14,794 nucleotides of DNA from Candidatus Methylomirabilota bacterium (GCA_016208645.1 JACQXP010000390.1:1-14794); one strand, 5' to 3'. Counted from the stretch's first letter, positions 6,325-12,963 are shown. Numbers and translations are program-made. Notes: generated by a model not told the origin, from the letters alone.

Positions 6325-6726
6325 ATGACAGCGGCATCCCAACGCCGCCCGGAGGTGACGGCGACGGACCGGGTGGGGACGAAACGAGTCAACGAACCCG
6401 CATCCCCCGATGACGGGACGCGGGTGCTGGTGATGCGGCTCTGGCCCCGGGGCACGCGGAAATCCGTGACGGACCGCTGGCTCAAGGGGCTCGGAACGCC
6501 GGTGGAACTGATCCGGCAGTGGAAGGCCGGGCGGATGTCCTGGGCGGCCTTCGCCAGCGCCTATCGGAAGTATCTTCGCACGGTCGAGGCCCGGGAGGAC
6601 CTGAACACGCTGGTCGAGCTTGCCCGCCGGGGGCGCGTGACCCTGCTCTGCACGTGCCCCGAAGAGGCGCGCTGCCACCGGGGCATCCTGAAGCTCGTGT
6701 TGCTTGGAGCGCTCCGCAACGCGTGA
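6325..6726 (+). CDS. DUF488 family protein (YeaO-like)
   Basis: A 133-residue DUF488 protein of normal length. It shows the signature KRVNEPASPDDGTRVLVMRLWPRG (about 20-43), the WLKGLGTPVELIRQW block (52-66), and a final strand VTLLCTCPEEARCHRGIL with C109, C111 and C117, where many relatives have a C/CHR motif. The family's biochemical role is not established; structure-based proposals include nucleic-acid or redox functions. The first about 15 residues are extra. The ATG at 6325 follows the strong purine run GGAGGAGGGG, which is inside a hairpin. It lies 45 bases after the NifU-like gene, so it could belong to the same operon. Confidence 0.88.
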   Translation: MTAASQRRPEVTATDRVGTKRVNEPASPDDGTRVLVMRLWPRGTRKSVTDRWLKGLGTPVELIRQWKAGRMSWAAFASAYRKYLRTVEAREDLNTLVELARRGRVTLLCTCPEEARCHRGILKLVLLGALRNA

Positions 6727-6861
6727 AGCCGCGGGGCATGAGAGGTGCGTCGGACTGGAAGGAGATCCCATTATGCGCCGGACGAATCCCACGGGTGGAC
6801 GGCGGAGACGCGGCTCACGATTCTGGCCACGATCGCCCCGGCACCCTGAAGGAGTATGCGG

Positions 6862-7599
6862 GTGAAAACGACACGCGCCGACCCCGCAGGCCGGGGAGCT
6901 TTGGCAAAGAAGGGGAAGGATGCCTGCGACGCCTGCCATGCGCGGGAGGGGGCCGCGCTGTGCGGCAGCCAGACGGCGGCGCTGGCCGCCTTTGCCCAGG
7001 TGCATCACCGGCACCGGTACCTCGCGAAGCAGACCCTCTACCACGAGGGCACGCCGGCGCTGGGCCTCTACGTGGTCTGTCGCGGCCGGATCAAGGTGAG
7101 TCGCGCCGATGGAAACGGCCGAGAGCAGATCCTCCGAATCGTGGATCCAGGTGGTGTTTTGGGGGAAGAGGCGTTGATTGAGGGGGCCCGATACGTGGGG
7201 AGCGCGCTGGCGCTGGAGGACAGCCAGGTCGCCTTCGCCAGCCGGGAGCAGTTGCTGCGGCTGTTCGAGACGCACGGCGGCATGGCCGTGAACCTCCTGC
7301 TGCACCTTTGCCGGGAACTGGTCTCCACCCAGGCGAACCTCACGCGACTGGCCCTGGCCGACGCCCGATCCCGGATGGCGGGATTGCTCCTGGAGCTGGG
7401 TCGCCGGTACGGCCAGCCGACCCCGGAGGGGATGCAGCTCTCGCTCCAGGTCAGCCGCGGCGAGCTGGCGGCCATGGTCGGCCTGACGCCGGAGACGGCC
7501 ATGCGCCTGCTGTCCGAATTCCGGGAGGCCGGCATCCTCCGCACGGACCGGCGCCAGGTGATCCTGGTCCGGCCGGAGCAGCTCGAAGTCTTGTCGTAG
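6862..7599 (+). CDS. Crp/Fnr family regulator with N-terminal cysteine cluster
   Basis: A 245-residue regulator. The N-terminus has ACDACHAREGAALCGS (C22, C25, C34), recalling FNR's cluster-binding CxxC...C but with 8 rather than 5 residues before the third cysteine. Other cysteines are C73 and C150; none sits where FNR has its fourth ligand. The jelly-roll sensor (about 45-135) carries LYHEGTPALGLYVVCRGRIKV and GGVLGEEALIEG. The helix-turn-helix is VSRGELAAMVGLTPETAMRLLSEF (198-220), with E211 and R215. GTG 6862 is chosen because AAGGAG (6849-6854) is 7 bases away; the ATG at 6856 is only one base from it. It probably senses oxygen, NO or metal through the cysteines, which is inferred. It differs from the first Crp/Fnr protein, which lacks such cysteines. 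Confidence 0.9.
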   Translation: MKTTRADPAGRGALAKKGKDACDACHAREGAALCGSQTAALAAFAQVHHRHRYLAKQTLYHEGTPALGLYVVCRGRIKVSRADGNGREQILRIVDPGGVLGEEALIEGARYVGSALALEDSQVAFASREQLLRLFETHGGMAVNLLLHLCRELVSTQANLTRLALADARSRMAGLLLELGRRYGQPTPEGMQLSLQVSRGELAAMVGLTPETAMRLLSEFREAGILRTDRRQVILVRPEQLEVLS

Positions 7600-7630
7600 A
7601 ACCGCATCCGGCCCGCGCGCGCCCGGGCGA

Positions 7631-7650
7631 TGCCGGCAAGTTCGCCGGCA
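7631..7650 (+). terminator. Hairpin after the second Crp/Fnr gene
   Basis: TGCCGGC (7631-7637), loop AAGTTC, GCCGGCA (7644-7650): a perfect 7-bp GC-rich stem 31 bases after the stop. No T-run follows. It could end transcription weakly or separate the regulator from the small gene at 7689. Confidence 0.4.
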
Positions 7651-7688
7651 CCCGCGAAGCACTTCACCCTCGAGGAAGGACTCCTGCC

Positions 7689-7832
7689 ATGGCCCCGGTC
7701 GCCGCGAAGAAGGCCCCGTACACCGAGTTGAGTTTCGGCCTGAACTTCCTGCTGCGGGCGAGGGGGGAGGCGAATCACACCTCCCGGGACTTTGCCAGGT
7801 ACCACGTCTTCTCCAGCGACGGCGACGAGTGA
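7689..7832 (+). CDS. 47-residue small protein of unknown function
   Basis: MAPVAAKKAPYTELSFGLNF and the rest give a 47-residue soluble, basic-to-neutral peptide with no signal sequence or membrane helix. What makes it credible is the strong ribosome site GAGGAAGGA (7671-7679), well spaced from the ATG, and a position between two genes on the same strand with only 13 bases to the next start. The central LSFGLNFLLRARGEANHTSRDF could form an amphipathic helix. I recognise no family. Its placement before the amidotransferase-like gene suggests co-expression, and it may be too short for standard annotation. Confidence 0.55.
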   Translation: MAPVAAKKAPYTELSFGLNFLLRARGEANHTSRDFARYHVFSSDGDE

Positions 7833-7845
7833 GTCGAGGCCGGCG

Positions 7846-8523
7846 GTGAACTTCCTGGTCCTCCAGCACGTGGATTGCGAGGACATGGGCCTCTGGGAAG
7901 ACTGCTGCCGGGAGGCCGGCATCGGCCTCGAGATGGTGGCCCTGCACCGGGAGGCGCCGATTCCGCCCCCGCACCGGTTTCAGGCGGTCATCAGCCTGGG
8001 CGGGCCGATGAACGTGTACGAGCCGGACCGCCTCCCGGTCTTTCAATGGCACGGGGACACGTTCTCTCTCCCCGGCGGGGCCGTCCGACTGGCGCGCTCG
8101 GATGCCTGCCAGAACCAGGCATTTCGCTTTGGGTTCGGGGGGATCGCCTATGCGCTCCAGTTCCACCTGGAGGTGTCGCCCACGATGATTGACCAGTGGG
8201 TGCGCCAGTACGGGGCGGACCTGGACGGCACGGCGGATCCGGCGCAGATGCGCGAGCAGGCGCCGGCCCGGTGTGCAGCACTCCTCCCGGTGGCCCGGCG
8301 GGTGTTCAAGAACTTCACCCGCCTGGTCCAGCTCCGGTGCCCTGGGGTCGGCGCGGAGCCGGCGGATCGGCCGCCGCAACCGGCCAGGCGGCGCTCGGCG
8401 CGAGACCTCACGGTGGAGCAGGCCTGGCAGCGATACCGGGAACTGATGGCGCGGGGCAAACTCCGCTGCGGTGTCACCTGTCCCCTGGATCGGATCGGGC
8501 GCTGCACCGGGGGATGCTGGTAG
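7846..8523 (+). CDS. Class I glutamine amidotransferase-like protein, nucleophile region missing
   Basis: A 225-residue protein. It starts like GMP-synthase-type amidotransferases (FLVLQHVDCEDMG, then ISLGGPMNVYEPD at 49-61) and later has FQWHGDTFSLPGGAVRLARS (66-85), CQNQAFRFG and the catalytic LQFHLEV (H107, E109). Between about 60 and 65 the normal about 70 residues with the nucleophile motif GxCLGxQL are absent, so glutamine cannot be hydrolysed. The C-terminus has an unusual extension ending LRCGVTCPLDRIGRCTGGCW (C208, C212, C220, C224), a possible metal site. GTG 7846 has GAGG (7835-7838) upstream; an in-frame ATG at 7792 overlaps the small gene and is less likely. It is either a decayed enzyme, a repurposed binding protein or an assembly deletion. 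Confidence 0.82.
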   Translation: MNFLVLQHVDCEDMGLWEDCCREAGIGLEMVALHREAPIPPPHRFQAVISLGGPMNVYEPDRLPVFQWHGDTFSLPGGAVRLARSDACQNQAFRFGFGGIAYALQFHLEVSPTMIDQWVRQYGADLDGTADPAQMREQAPARCAALLPVARRVFKNFTRLVQLRCPGVGAEPADRPPQPARRRSARDLTVEQAWQRYRELMARGKLRCGVTCPLDRIGRCTGGCW

Positions 8524-8576
8524 CGGCCTCGACTCCATTTGCAGCCGGCCGCAGACGAATGGAGGCCCGCGCGATC

Positions 8577-9506
8577 ATGCCCAAGCCTCCCCGGAAAAAG
8601 GGTCGCGTGCCGAGAAGTGTGAAGCAGCCTGAGGCGGCGACCCCGTCTGTGCCTGTTCCGGAGGTCCGGCACGACCGGCGGGTTCCGGTGCCCGACGAGG
8701 AGATCGTCACCCGGCTGAACGAGCTGCTGGAGGCGGAGCGGGCCGGGGTCGAGGCCGCGGCGGCGCTACAGCGGGCGAATCAGAAGGGCATCACCGATAC
8801 CGAGCTGAAGAAGTTCGCCGAGGACGAGGCATCGGCCTGCGCCGGCCTGCATCAAGCCATCCTGCGGTACGGGGGGCAACCGTCGGGCCGGGCCGGGGAT
8901 TTCGGTCGCAAGGTGGCCGCCTTGAAGACCGAAGGAGAGCGCCTGAGCCTCATGGCCCGGGGTCAGGCCTGGGTAGCGAAGCGCCTGGATGCGCTCCTCG
9001 GAATGCCCCTGGATCCCGAGACGCAGGCCTTCCTCGCCGAGATGCGCGAGGAGCACCTGGAGAACATTGACGCCTGTAACCGCCGGGCCGAGGAACTCTC
9101 GGCGCCTCCCAGTCCGCCGTATCGGGAGTTCCCCTTTGCCAGCCTGCGCGAGGCCCACGACCGGCTGTACTACGGGGCCTGGCGGGGGCCGGCCGCGTCC
9201 ATCCGGGATATCCAACGGGCCTACTTCCAGCTCGGGCGGTACCTGGGAGTGTTGGCCGACGAGGTCCAGCGGGCCCGATCCCTCGAGGCCCGAAGCTACC
9301 TGACCAAGGCGCGGGCGGCGTATGCGAAAGCCGACCCCCAGGCCGCCGGGGAGGAGACGGCGGTCCGCAGCCTCGACAACGCTCTCTCCTACGCTCACAC
9401 TGCCCTCAATGCCCTGCTACGGCACTCCAAGGCGCCCAACCATGACCCTCGGGACTTCGAGTCCTTCTATGATGTGGTGGCGGTCCCGTTTCAGGATCTG
9501 ATCTGA
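8577..9506 (+). CDS. Ferritin-like (DUF6306-type) protein with extra helical domain
   Basis: A 309-residue protein. After a basic, proline-rich tail (1-40), a ferritin-like four-helix domain spans about 40-175: LNELLEAERAGVEAAAAL (E53), FAEDEASACAGLHQAI (E82, E84, H92) and EMREEHLENIDACNRR (E159, H160). The E...ExxH-style spacing suggests a di-metal site or its remnant, and DUF6306 proteins share the ELLEAERAG opening. The second half (about 180-309) is another helical domain (REAHDRLYYGAWRG, YFQLGRYLGVLADEVQRA, SLDNALSYAHTALNALLRH), which I do not recognise. ATG 8577 is preferred, with GGAGG at 8561-8565; ATG 8559 is the alternative. It ends the compact high-GC run. Confidence 0.78.
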   Translation: MPKPPRKKGRVPRSVKQPEAATPSVPVPEVRHDRRVPVPDEEIVTRLNELLEAERAGVEAAAALQRANQKGITDTELKKFAEDEASACAGLHQAILRYGGQPSGRAGDFGRKVAALKTEGERLSLMARGQAWVAKRLDALLGMPLDPETQAFLAEMREEHLENIDACNRRAEELSAPPSPPYREFPFASLREAHDRLYYGAWRGPAASIRDIQRAYFQLGRYLGVLADEVQRARSLEARSYLTKARAAYAKADPQAAGEETAVRSLDNALSYAHTALNALLRHSKAPNHDPRDFESFYDVVAVPFQDLI

Positions 9507-9558
9507 GTCGGAAGAGGCAGCAGCCATTCATCCGGCACAGGGCATCGTCACTGTCCTT

Positions 9559-9625
9559 GAGAAAGGGCTTCCGGACTGGCTCACTTGGCCCCCAGCGATT
9601 GTTCCCGCGAGAGGCCCTTTTTCTC
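9559..9625 (+). terminator. Long-loop terminator after the ferritin-like gene
   Basis: GAGAAAGGGC (9559-9568) pairs with GCCCTTTTTCTC (9614-9625), leaving two extra Ts in the right arm, which carries the only T-run nearby. The 45-base loop is GC-rich and could fold further. The right end abuts the -35 box of the next promoter, so termination and initiation are packed together. Confidence 0.4.
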
Positions 9626-9655
9626 TTGACAAGCGTATGAGATACGTTGTTTCAT
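9626..9655 (+). promoter_or_regulatory. Promoter of the XRE-cupin regulator
   Basis: A perfect TTGACA (9626-9631) is followed after 18 bases by TTTCAT (9650-9655), a 4/6 match to the -10 box. Transcription would begin close to the ATG at 9668, giving a very short leader. The spacer is filled by the palindromic motif CGTATGAGATACG, an arrangement typical of repression by occlusion. Confidence 0.5.
9636..9650. promoter_or_regulatory. Candidate XRE-cupin operator, copy A
   Basis: TATGAGATACGTTGT lies between the -35 and -10 boxes and overlaps the palindrome CGTAT-GAG-ATACG (9634-9646). A second copy with 13 of 15 identical bases is at 10286-10300, right after the regulator gene. Two such matches in a few hundred bases on either side of a DNA-binding protein gene argue for autoregulation. 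The binding protein is inferred. Confidence 0.55.
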
Positions 9656-9667
9656 TCCGGAAACAAT

Positions 9668-10255
9668 ATGGTCGAAGAGCTGGTCTTCAACGTAGGTCGG
9701 AAACTCAGGAAGGTCCGGGGGGAGCTGGGGCTGTCGCTTAGGCAGCTCAGCGAGAAGGTCGCTGTCTCCCCTAGCACCATCCAGAAGATCGAGAGCAACC
9801 AGATCTCTCCGACCCTGGCGACAGTCCTGAGGATCGCGAAGGGCCTGGGCAAGGAGATCCAGTTCTTCCTGGACCAGCAGCATGAGCCGACGAGTGTCGT
9901 CTTCATCCCGAAGAAACATCGGCAGCGGATCAAGGCGCCCGATTTGAACTTTGGTATCGAGCTACTAACCGACGGCCTCTCGGATCAGCGGTTCAGCCCG
10001 TTGATCCTTTCCGTCCCACCAGGGGGCAAACGGGGGAGCCACCTCCGCCACCGGGGCGAGGAGCTCCAGCACTGCATCTCCGGAAAGGTTGAGTTCACCA
10101 TCCGCGGCAAGAAATACCTCCTGAGGCAGGGAGATACGCTCCACTTTAAGAGTGACATCAGGCATAGGTGGGTGAATGTTGGCAAGCGAGCAGCGAAACT
10201 TCTCATGATCTGTTCTCCTCCACTCCACATCGGCAGAAACTCCAACGAAAAATAG
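9668..10255 (+). CDS. XRE family transcriptional regulator with C-terminal cupin domain
   Basis: A 195-residue protein of the HTH-XRE plus cupin type. The helix-turn-helix (about 8-62) reads KLRKVRGELGLSLRQLSEK, then VAVSPSTIQKIESNQISPTL. The cupin sensor (about 90-185) has SHLRHRGEELQHCISGKVEF, resembling cupin motif 1 with H125, H128 and E132, and GDTLHFKSDIRHRWVN as motif 2 (H166). Such regulators (PuuR-like and relatives) usually repress catabolic or transport genes and respond to a small molecule in the cupin. The ATG at 9668 is only weakly supported (CGGAAAC upstream), fitting an almost leaderless transcript. AGG arginine codons are common from here on, unlike upstream genes. Confidence 0.92.
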   Translation: MVEELVFNVGRKLRKVRGELGLSLRQLSEKVAVSPSTIQKIESNQISPTLATVLRIAKGLGKEIQFFLDQQHEPTSVVFIPKKHRQRIKAPDLNFGIELLTDGLSDQRFSPLILSVPPGGKRGSHLRHRGEELQHCISGKVEFTIRGKKYLLRQGDTLHFKSDIRHRWVNVGKRAAKLLMICSPPLHIGRNSNEK

Positions 10256-10285
10256 GGGCTTTTTCTTTTTCTCCGGAGTGTCTCA

Positions 10286-10300
10286 TATGTGATACGATGT
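10286..10300. promoter_or_regulatory. Candidate XRE-cupin operator, copy B
   Basis: TATGTGATACGATGT differs from copy A (9636-9650) at only two positions. It stands 31 bases after the XRE-cupin stop and 280 bases before the sigma-54 activator start, so the regulator could control the activator's transcription. No confident -35/-10 pair is seen around it. Confidence 0.5.
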
Positions 10301-10580
10301 GTCGGATGAGAATCATAACGGAAACGGGCCTCCATAAGTAAGAGGGCTCGTTCTGCGCGGATTCGGCGGGTGGACGACTGCCTTCACACGGGCTTCCGGC
10401 GAAGGCCGTGGCCGACGGATCAAGACCTCCGCCGGGTCTTCTAGCCGCCCGAAAGTTGCCGCGATGCCCCCCGTCGGCAGGTGGACTAGGGGGCGAGCCA
10501 TGCCGCAGCTCAAACCGTTCTGATCGCACGGGACCGAACGAACTGGTCGGGGAGTCCCAAGAGGGACCGAGGGGGGAGCC
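10301..10580 (+). other. Long leader before the sigma-54 activator gene, with hairpins
   Basis: This is the rest of a 325-base non-coding gap (10256-10580). It has no credible ORF. Two small hairpins are visible: AAGACC/GGTCTT (10422-10427 and 10435-10440) and GTCCC-AAGA-GGGAC (10554-10567), the latter just upstream of the ribosome site GGGGGGAG (10571-10578). The word GGGACCGA occurs twice (10530-10537, 10563-10570). It is likely a 5' leader with regulatory structure; no known riboswitch is recognised. Confidence 0.35.
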
Positions 10581-11978
10581 ATGGACCAGTGCAGAAGGTG
10601 GCCCCTCAATGTCGCGGACGTCCTAAGGAGCATGGCTGACGCGGTAATCACCGTTGACCCCGCCATCAAGGTCACCAGCATGAACGCGGCCGCCGAGGCC
10701 ATGTTCGAGATCACCGAGGGTGAGGCACTCGGGAAGAGCTGCGCGGACGTGGTGAGGAGTGAAGTCTGGCACAGGAACTGCCCCTGCAAGGCCACCTGGG
10801 AGCGGGGTGAGTGCATTGTGAACTTCAACGTCCATATAGAACGTCAGGATGGGGGACGGCTGCCAGTCTCCATGTCCACTTCCCTCCTGAAAAACGCTAC
10901 GGGAGAGAGGATTGGGGTAGTGTTGTCCATTCGCGACATCAGTCATGTCCTCCGGCTTCTGCACGAGCTGGACAGGAGGGATCAGGAGATCGCGAGGAAG
11001 GAGGAGAAGCTCAGGACGCTCCTCCAAAGACGGGAGAGGCTGGGGCAAATCATCGGCAGAAGCTCCAGGATGCAGGAGATCTTCGACCTGGTTCAGGTGG
11101 TGGCCAAAAGCGATGTTACAGTCCTGATACAAGGGGAGAGCGGGACGGGCAAGGAACTTATCGCTTCAACCATCCATGCCTTGGGTCCTCGGAGGGGTGG
11201 CCCCTTCATCAAGGTAAGCTGCGCTGCCTTGCCCGAGACGCTATTGGAAAGCGAGCTGTTCGGCCACGTCAGGGGTGCCTTCACCGGGGCCATCAAAGAT
11301 AAGCCCGGGAGGTTTGAGCTGGCCCATAAGGGAACCATATTCCTGGACGAGGTGGGCGAAATGACCCCTTCCATCCAGGTGAAGCTCCTCGGGGTCCTTC
11401 AGGACCGGGAGTTCGAACGGGTCGGCGGAACCAGGACGATCAAGGTGGACGTCCGTGTCATCGCCGCCACCAACCGGGATCTCCAAAAGGCCGTTCAGGA
11501 GGGAAGGTTCAGGGAGGATCTTTTCTATCGCCTGAATGTGGTCCCAATCATGCTTTCGCCCCTTCGCGAGCGGAAAGAGGACATCCCTCTCTTACTCAAC
11601 TGTATCCTCGAAAAGCTTCTCGCCAAAGTCAAATGCGAGCCTTTGAACGTCTCCCCCGAGGCCATGAGCCTCCTGATGGAGTACGACTGGCCGGGCAACG
11701 TCCGAGAGCTGGAGAACGCCCTCGAATATGCCCTGGTGCGGAGGGCTGGCGACACGCTCCTCCCACAATCTCTTCCGCCATGGATCAAGATAGAGGGGCA
11801 ACTGGTTGACGGCCCGCGCGAACCACTCAAGGACGTTGTGAGGGAAAGAGAGAGGACGGAGATCGTCAAGAGGCTCACAGAGTGCCAGGGGAAAGTGTCC
11901 GTCGTCGCCAGGGCGCTAGGAGTGGGCCGAACTACCCTTTGGAGAAAGATGAAAAGCTACCAGATCCCCAAACAGTAA
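10581..11978 (+). CDS. PAS-domain sigma-54-dependent transcriptional activator
   Basis: A 465-residue enhancer-binding protein. An N-terminal PAS domain (about 10-122) contains C54, C67, C69 and C78 (SEVWHRNCPCKATWERGEC), a possible metal or redox site. A short coiled linker (about 125-155) leads to the AAA+ domain with Walker A GESGTGKE (185-192), GAFTGA (232-237, the sigma-54 contact loop), Walker B GTIFLDEVG (251-259) and the FREDLFYRLNV sensor region (310-320). A Fis-type helix-turn-helix ends the protein (about 436-459, GKVSVVARALGVGRTTLWRKM). All activator motifs are intact. The ATG at 10581 has an excellent ribosome site. There is no receiver domain, so activity is probably set by a signal at the PAS domain. 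A matching -24/-12 promoter lies downstream at 12235. Confidence 0.95.
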   Translation: MDQCRRWPLNVADVLRSMADAVITVDPAIKVTSMNAAAEAMFEITEGEALGKSCADVVRSEVWHRNCPCKATWERGECIVNFNVHIERQDGGRLPVSMSTSLLKNATGERIGVVLSIRDISHVLRLLHELDRRDQEIARKEEKLRTLLQRRERLGQIIGRSSRMQEIFDLVQVVAKSDVTVLIQGESGTGKELIASTIHALGPRRGGPFIKVSCAALPETLLESELFGHVRGAFTGAIKDKPGRFELAHKGTIFLDEVGEMTPSIQVKLLGVLQDREFERVGGTRTIKVDVRVIAATNRDLQKAVQEGRFREDLFYRLNVVPIMLSPLRERKEDIPLLLNCILEKLLAKVKCEPLNVSPEAMSLLMEYDWPGNVRELENALEYALVRRAGDTLLPQSLPPWIKIEGQLVDGPREPLKDVVRERERTEIVKRLTECQGKVSVVARALGVGRTTLWRKMKSYQIPKQ

Positions 11979-12168
11979 GCGGGACCCGCCAAAATCCCGG
12001 AGGTGAAACGAGGGACTTCAGTCCATGTTTCAATCCTGCAACATCTGCTTCCTATTATCGTTCTATTTTCCACCCGTTCACCCCAATCGAACCCTCTAGC
12101 CTGACCTACTCCCACGTGCAATTCAAAACAACCGCGCGCAGGATAGGCGTTCCGCTGCTCTTGACCAG

Positions 12169-12187
12169 GCGTGGGATGCCACGCATC
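12169..12187. promoter_or_regulatory. Candidate activator-binding (enhancer) site
   Basis: Two overlapping perfect palindromes: GCGTGG-GATG-CCACGC (12169-12184) and GATGC-CAC-GCATC (12175-12187). They lie 48-66 bases upstream of the -24/-12 promoter, close but acceptable for a sigma-54 activator. The adjacent PAS activator is the natural candidate to bind, by inference. Confidence 0.4.
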
Positions 12188-12234
12188 AGACAATGCCCCG
12201 GTGTCACCTGTTCTATCGAAATCTGCGAGCACCC

Positions 12235-12250
12235 TCGCACGGTTCTTGCT
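12235..12250 (+). promoter_or_regulatory. Sigma-54 (-24/-12) promoter
   Basis: TCGCACGGTTCTTGCT matches the consensus TGGCACRNNNNTTGCW at all fixed positions but the second, with exact spacing. Transcription should start near 12262, about 107 bases before the gene at 12369. It is encoded just downstream of a complete sigma-54 activator gene, which strengthens the call. Confidence 0.7.
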
Positions 12251-12368
12251 TAATAGAAAGTTGTTTTATTCCCTACTCGCCAAAACGTCGGGTTCAGGGT
12301 GAATCCGTGTGGGGGCCCGCTAATGGGGGGGGACCAGCCCAGATGGTCGCCAAGAGGGGAATCATCCG

Positions 12369-12809
12369 ATGCAATCGAATAGCAGCGAGTTCTACTTCCT
12401 CAAGATCAGGCCCGAGTATCCCAAAGCCATTAAGGCGGTTGCCATCGCTCACCTCTATTACGATACCGAGGCCAAGCGCCTTTACTTCGACCGGCCCGCA
12501 GGGTCCCAGTGGGTGGCCTCCTTGTGGATTCGTGAGGAGGATTGCTATGTGGATCTGGCCGTGGTGTTGAAGGAGGAGAGGCTGGAGTGCATCGAGGGCT
12601 ACTGCGGCTACTGCTTCGACGGGGACCTCTGTCCCAAGGTTGAGAAGGTGAAGCTAGCTGTCCTGGAGTCAGAGGAATTCTCCCTGCTCCGGGAGGATCT
12701 TCTCCATGAGCTTTTCCAGAGGATGGTCGCGGACCTGCGTCTTGCCGATCCTCCCCCGTCTCCGCAAACGGTGCCCCCAGGGGAGAAATACGACCATCCC
12801 TGGCGTTAG
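12369..12809 (+). CDS. Small protein with CxxxxCxxCxxxxxC motif, unknown function
   Basis: A 146-residue soluble protein I do not recognise. A cysteine group, C74, C79, C82 and C88 (ECIEGYCGYCFDGDLCP), looks like a zinc or Fe-S site. The N-terminal part alternates strands (FYFLKIRPEYPKAIKAVAIA, RLYFDRPAGSQWVASLWIRE) and an acidic helix with EEFSLLREDLLHELFQRM follows the cysteines. The C-terminus is proline-rich. The ATG at 12369 has GAGGGGA (12354-12360) eight bases upstream. It is the first gene after the sigma-54 promoter and is therefore probably a direct target of the neighbouring PAS activator. It could be a small regulator, a metal-binding accessory protein or a cofactor-handling factor. 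Confidence 0.7.
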   Translation: MQSNSSEFYFLKIRPEYPKAIKAVAIAHLYYDTEAKRLYFDRPAGSQWVASLWIREEDCYVDLAVVLKEERLECIEGYCGYCFDGDLCPKVEKVKLAVLESEEFSLLREDLLHELFQRMVADLRLADPPPSPQTVPPGEKYDHPWR

Positions 12810-12963
12810 AAGCTGTGGGAACGTGCCTGGCGGTCAAAGGAGGGAAGAGGCTGAGCAAACAGACCTTTGAGGGGAAGGCGGACACTTCGAACGAGGTGGC
12901 AAAGCAACTCCGTCAGGACTCAGCGGGAGCCCTCAGGGAGGTACCTGGGTCATCTAAGGGAGC

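Larger units (their letters stand above)
11979..12368 (+). other. 390-base regulatory gap before the small cysteine-motif gene
   Basis: No convincing ORF. The sequence is more AT-rich than the genes. It holds a short perfect stem GGACT-TC-AGTCC (12013-12024), two overlapping palindromes (12169-12187) and a -24/-12 promoter (12235-12250). The spacing of palindromes and promoter fits an enhancer-type promoter. The rest shows nothing I recognise. Confidence 0.5.

Noticed and set aside
4657..8538. Very long open frame (1293 codons) on the minus strand
   Set aside because: It lies antisense to seven clear genes, has no recognisable domain and is explained by the strong GC bias that removes stop codons opposite CGN/GCN-rich genes.
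12141..12260. Possible tRNA or CRISPR-like element in the long gap
   Set aside because: No cloverleaf and no regular repeats with spacers were found; palindromes and the -24/-12 promoter explain the structure better.
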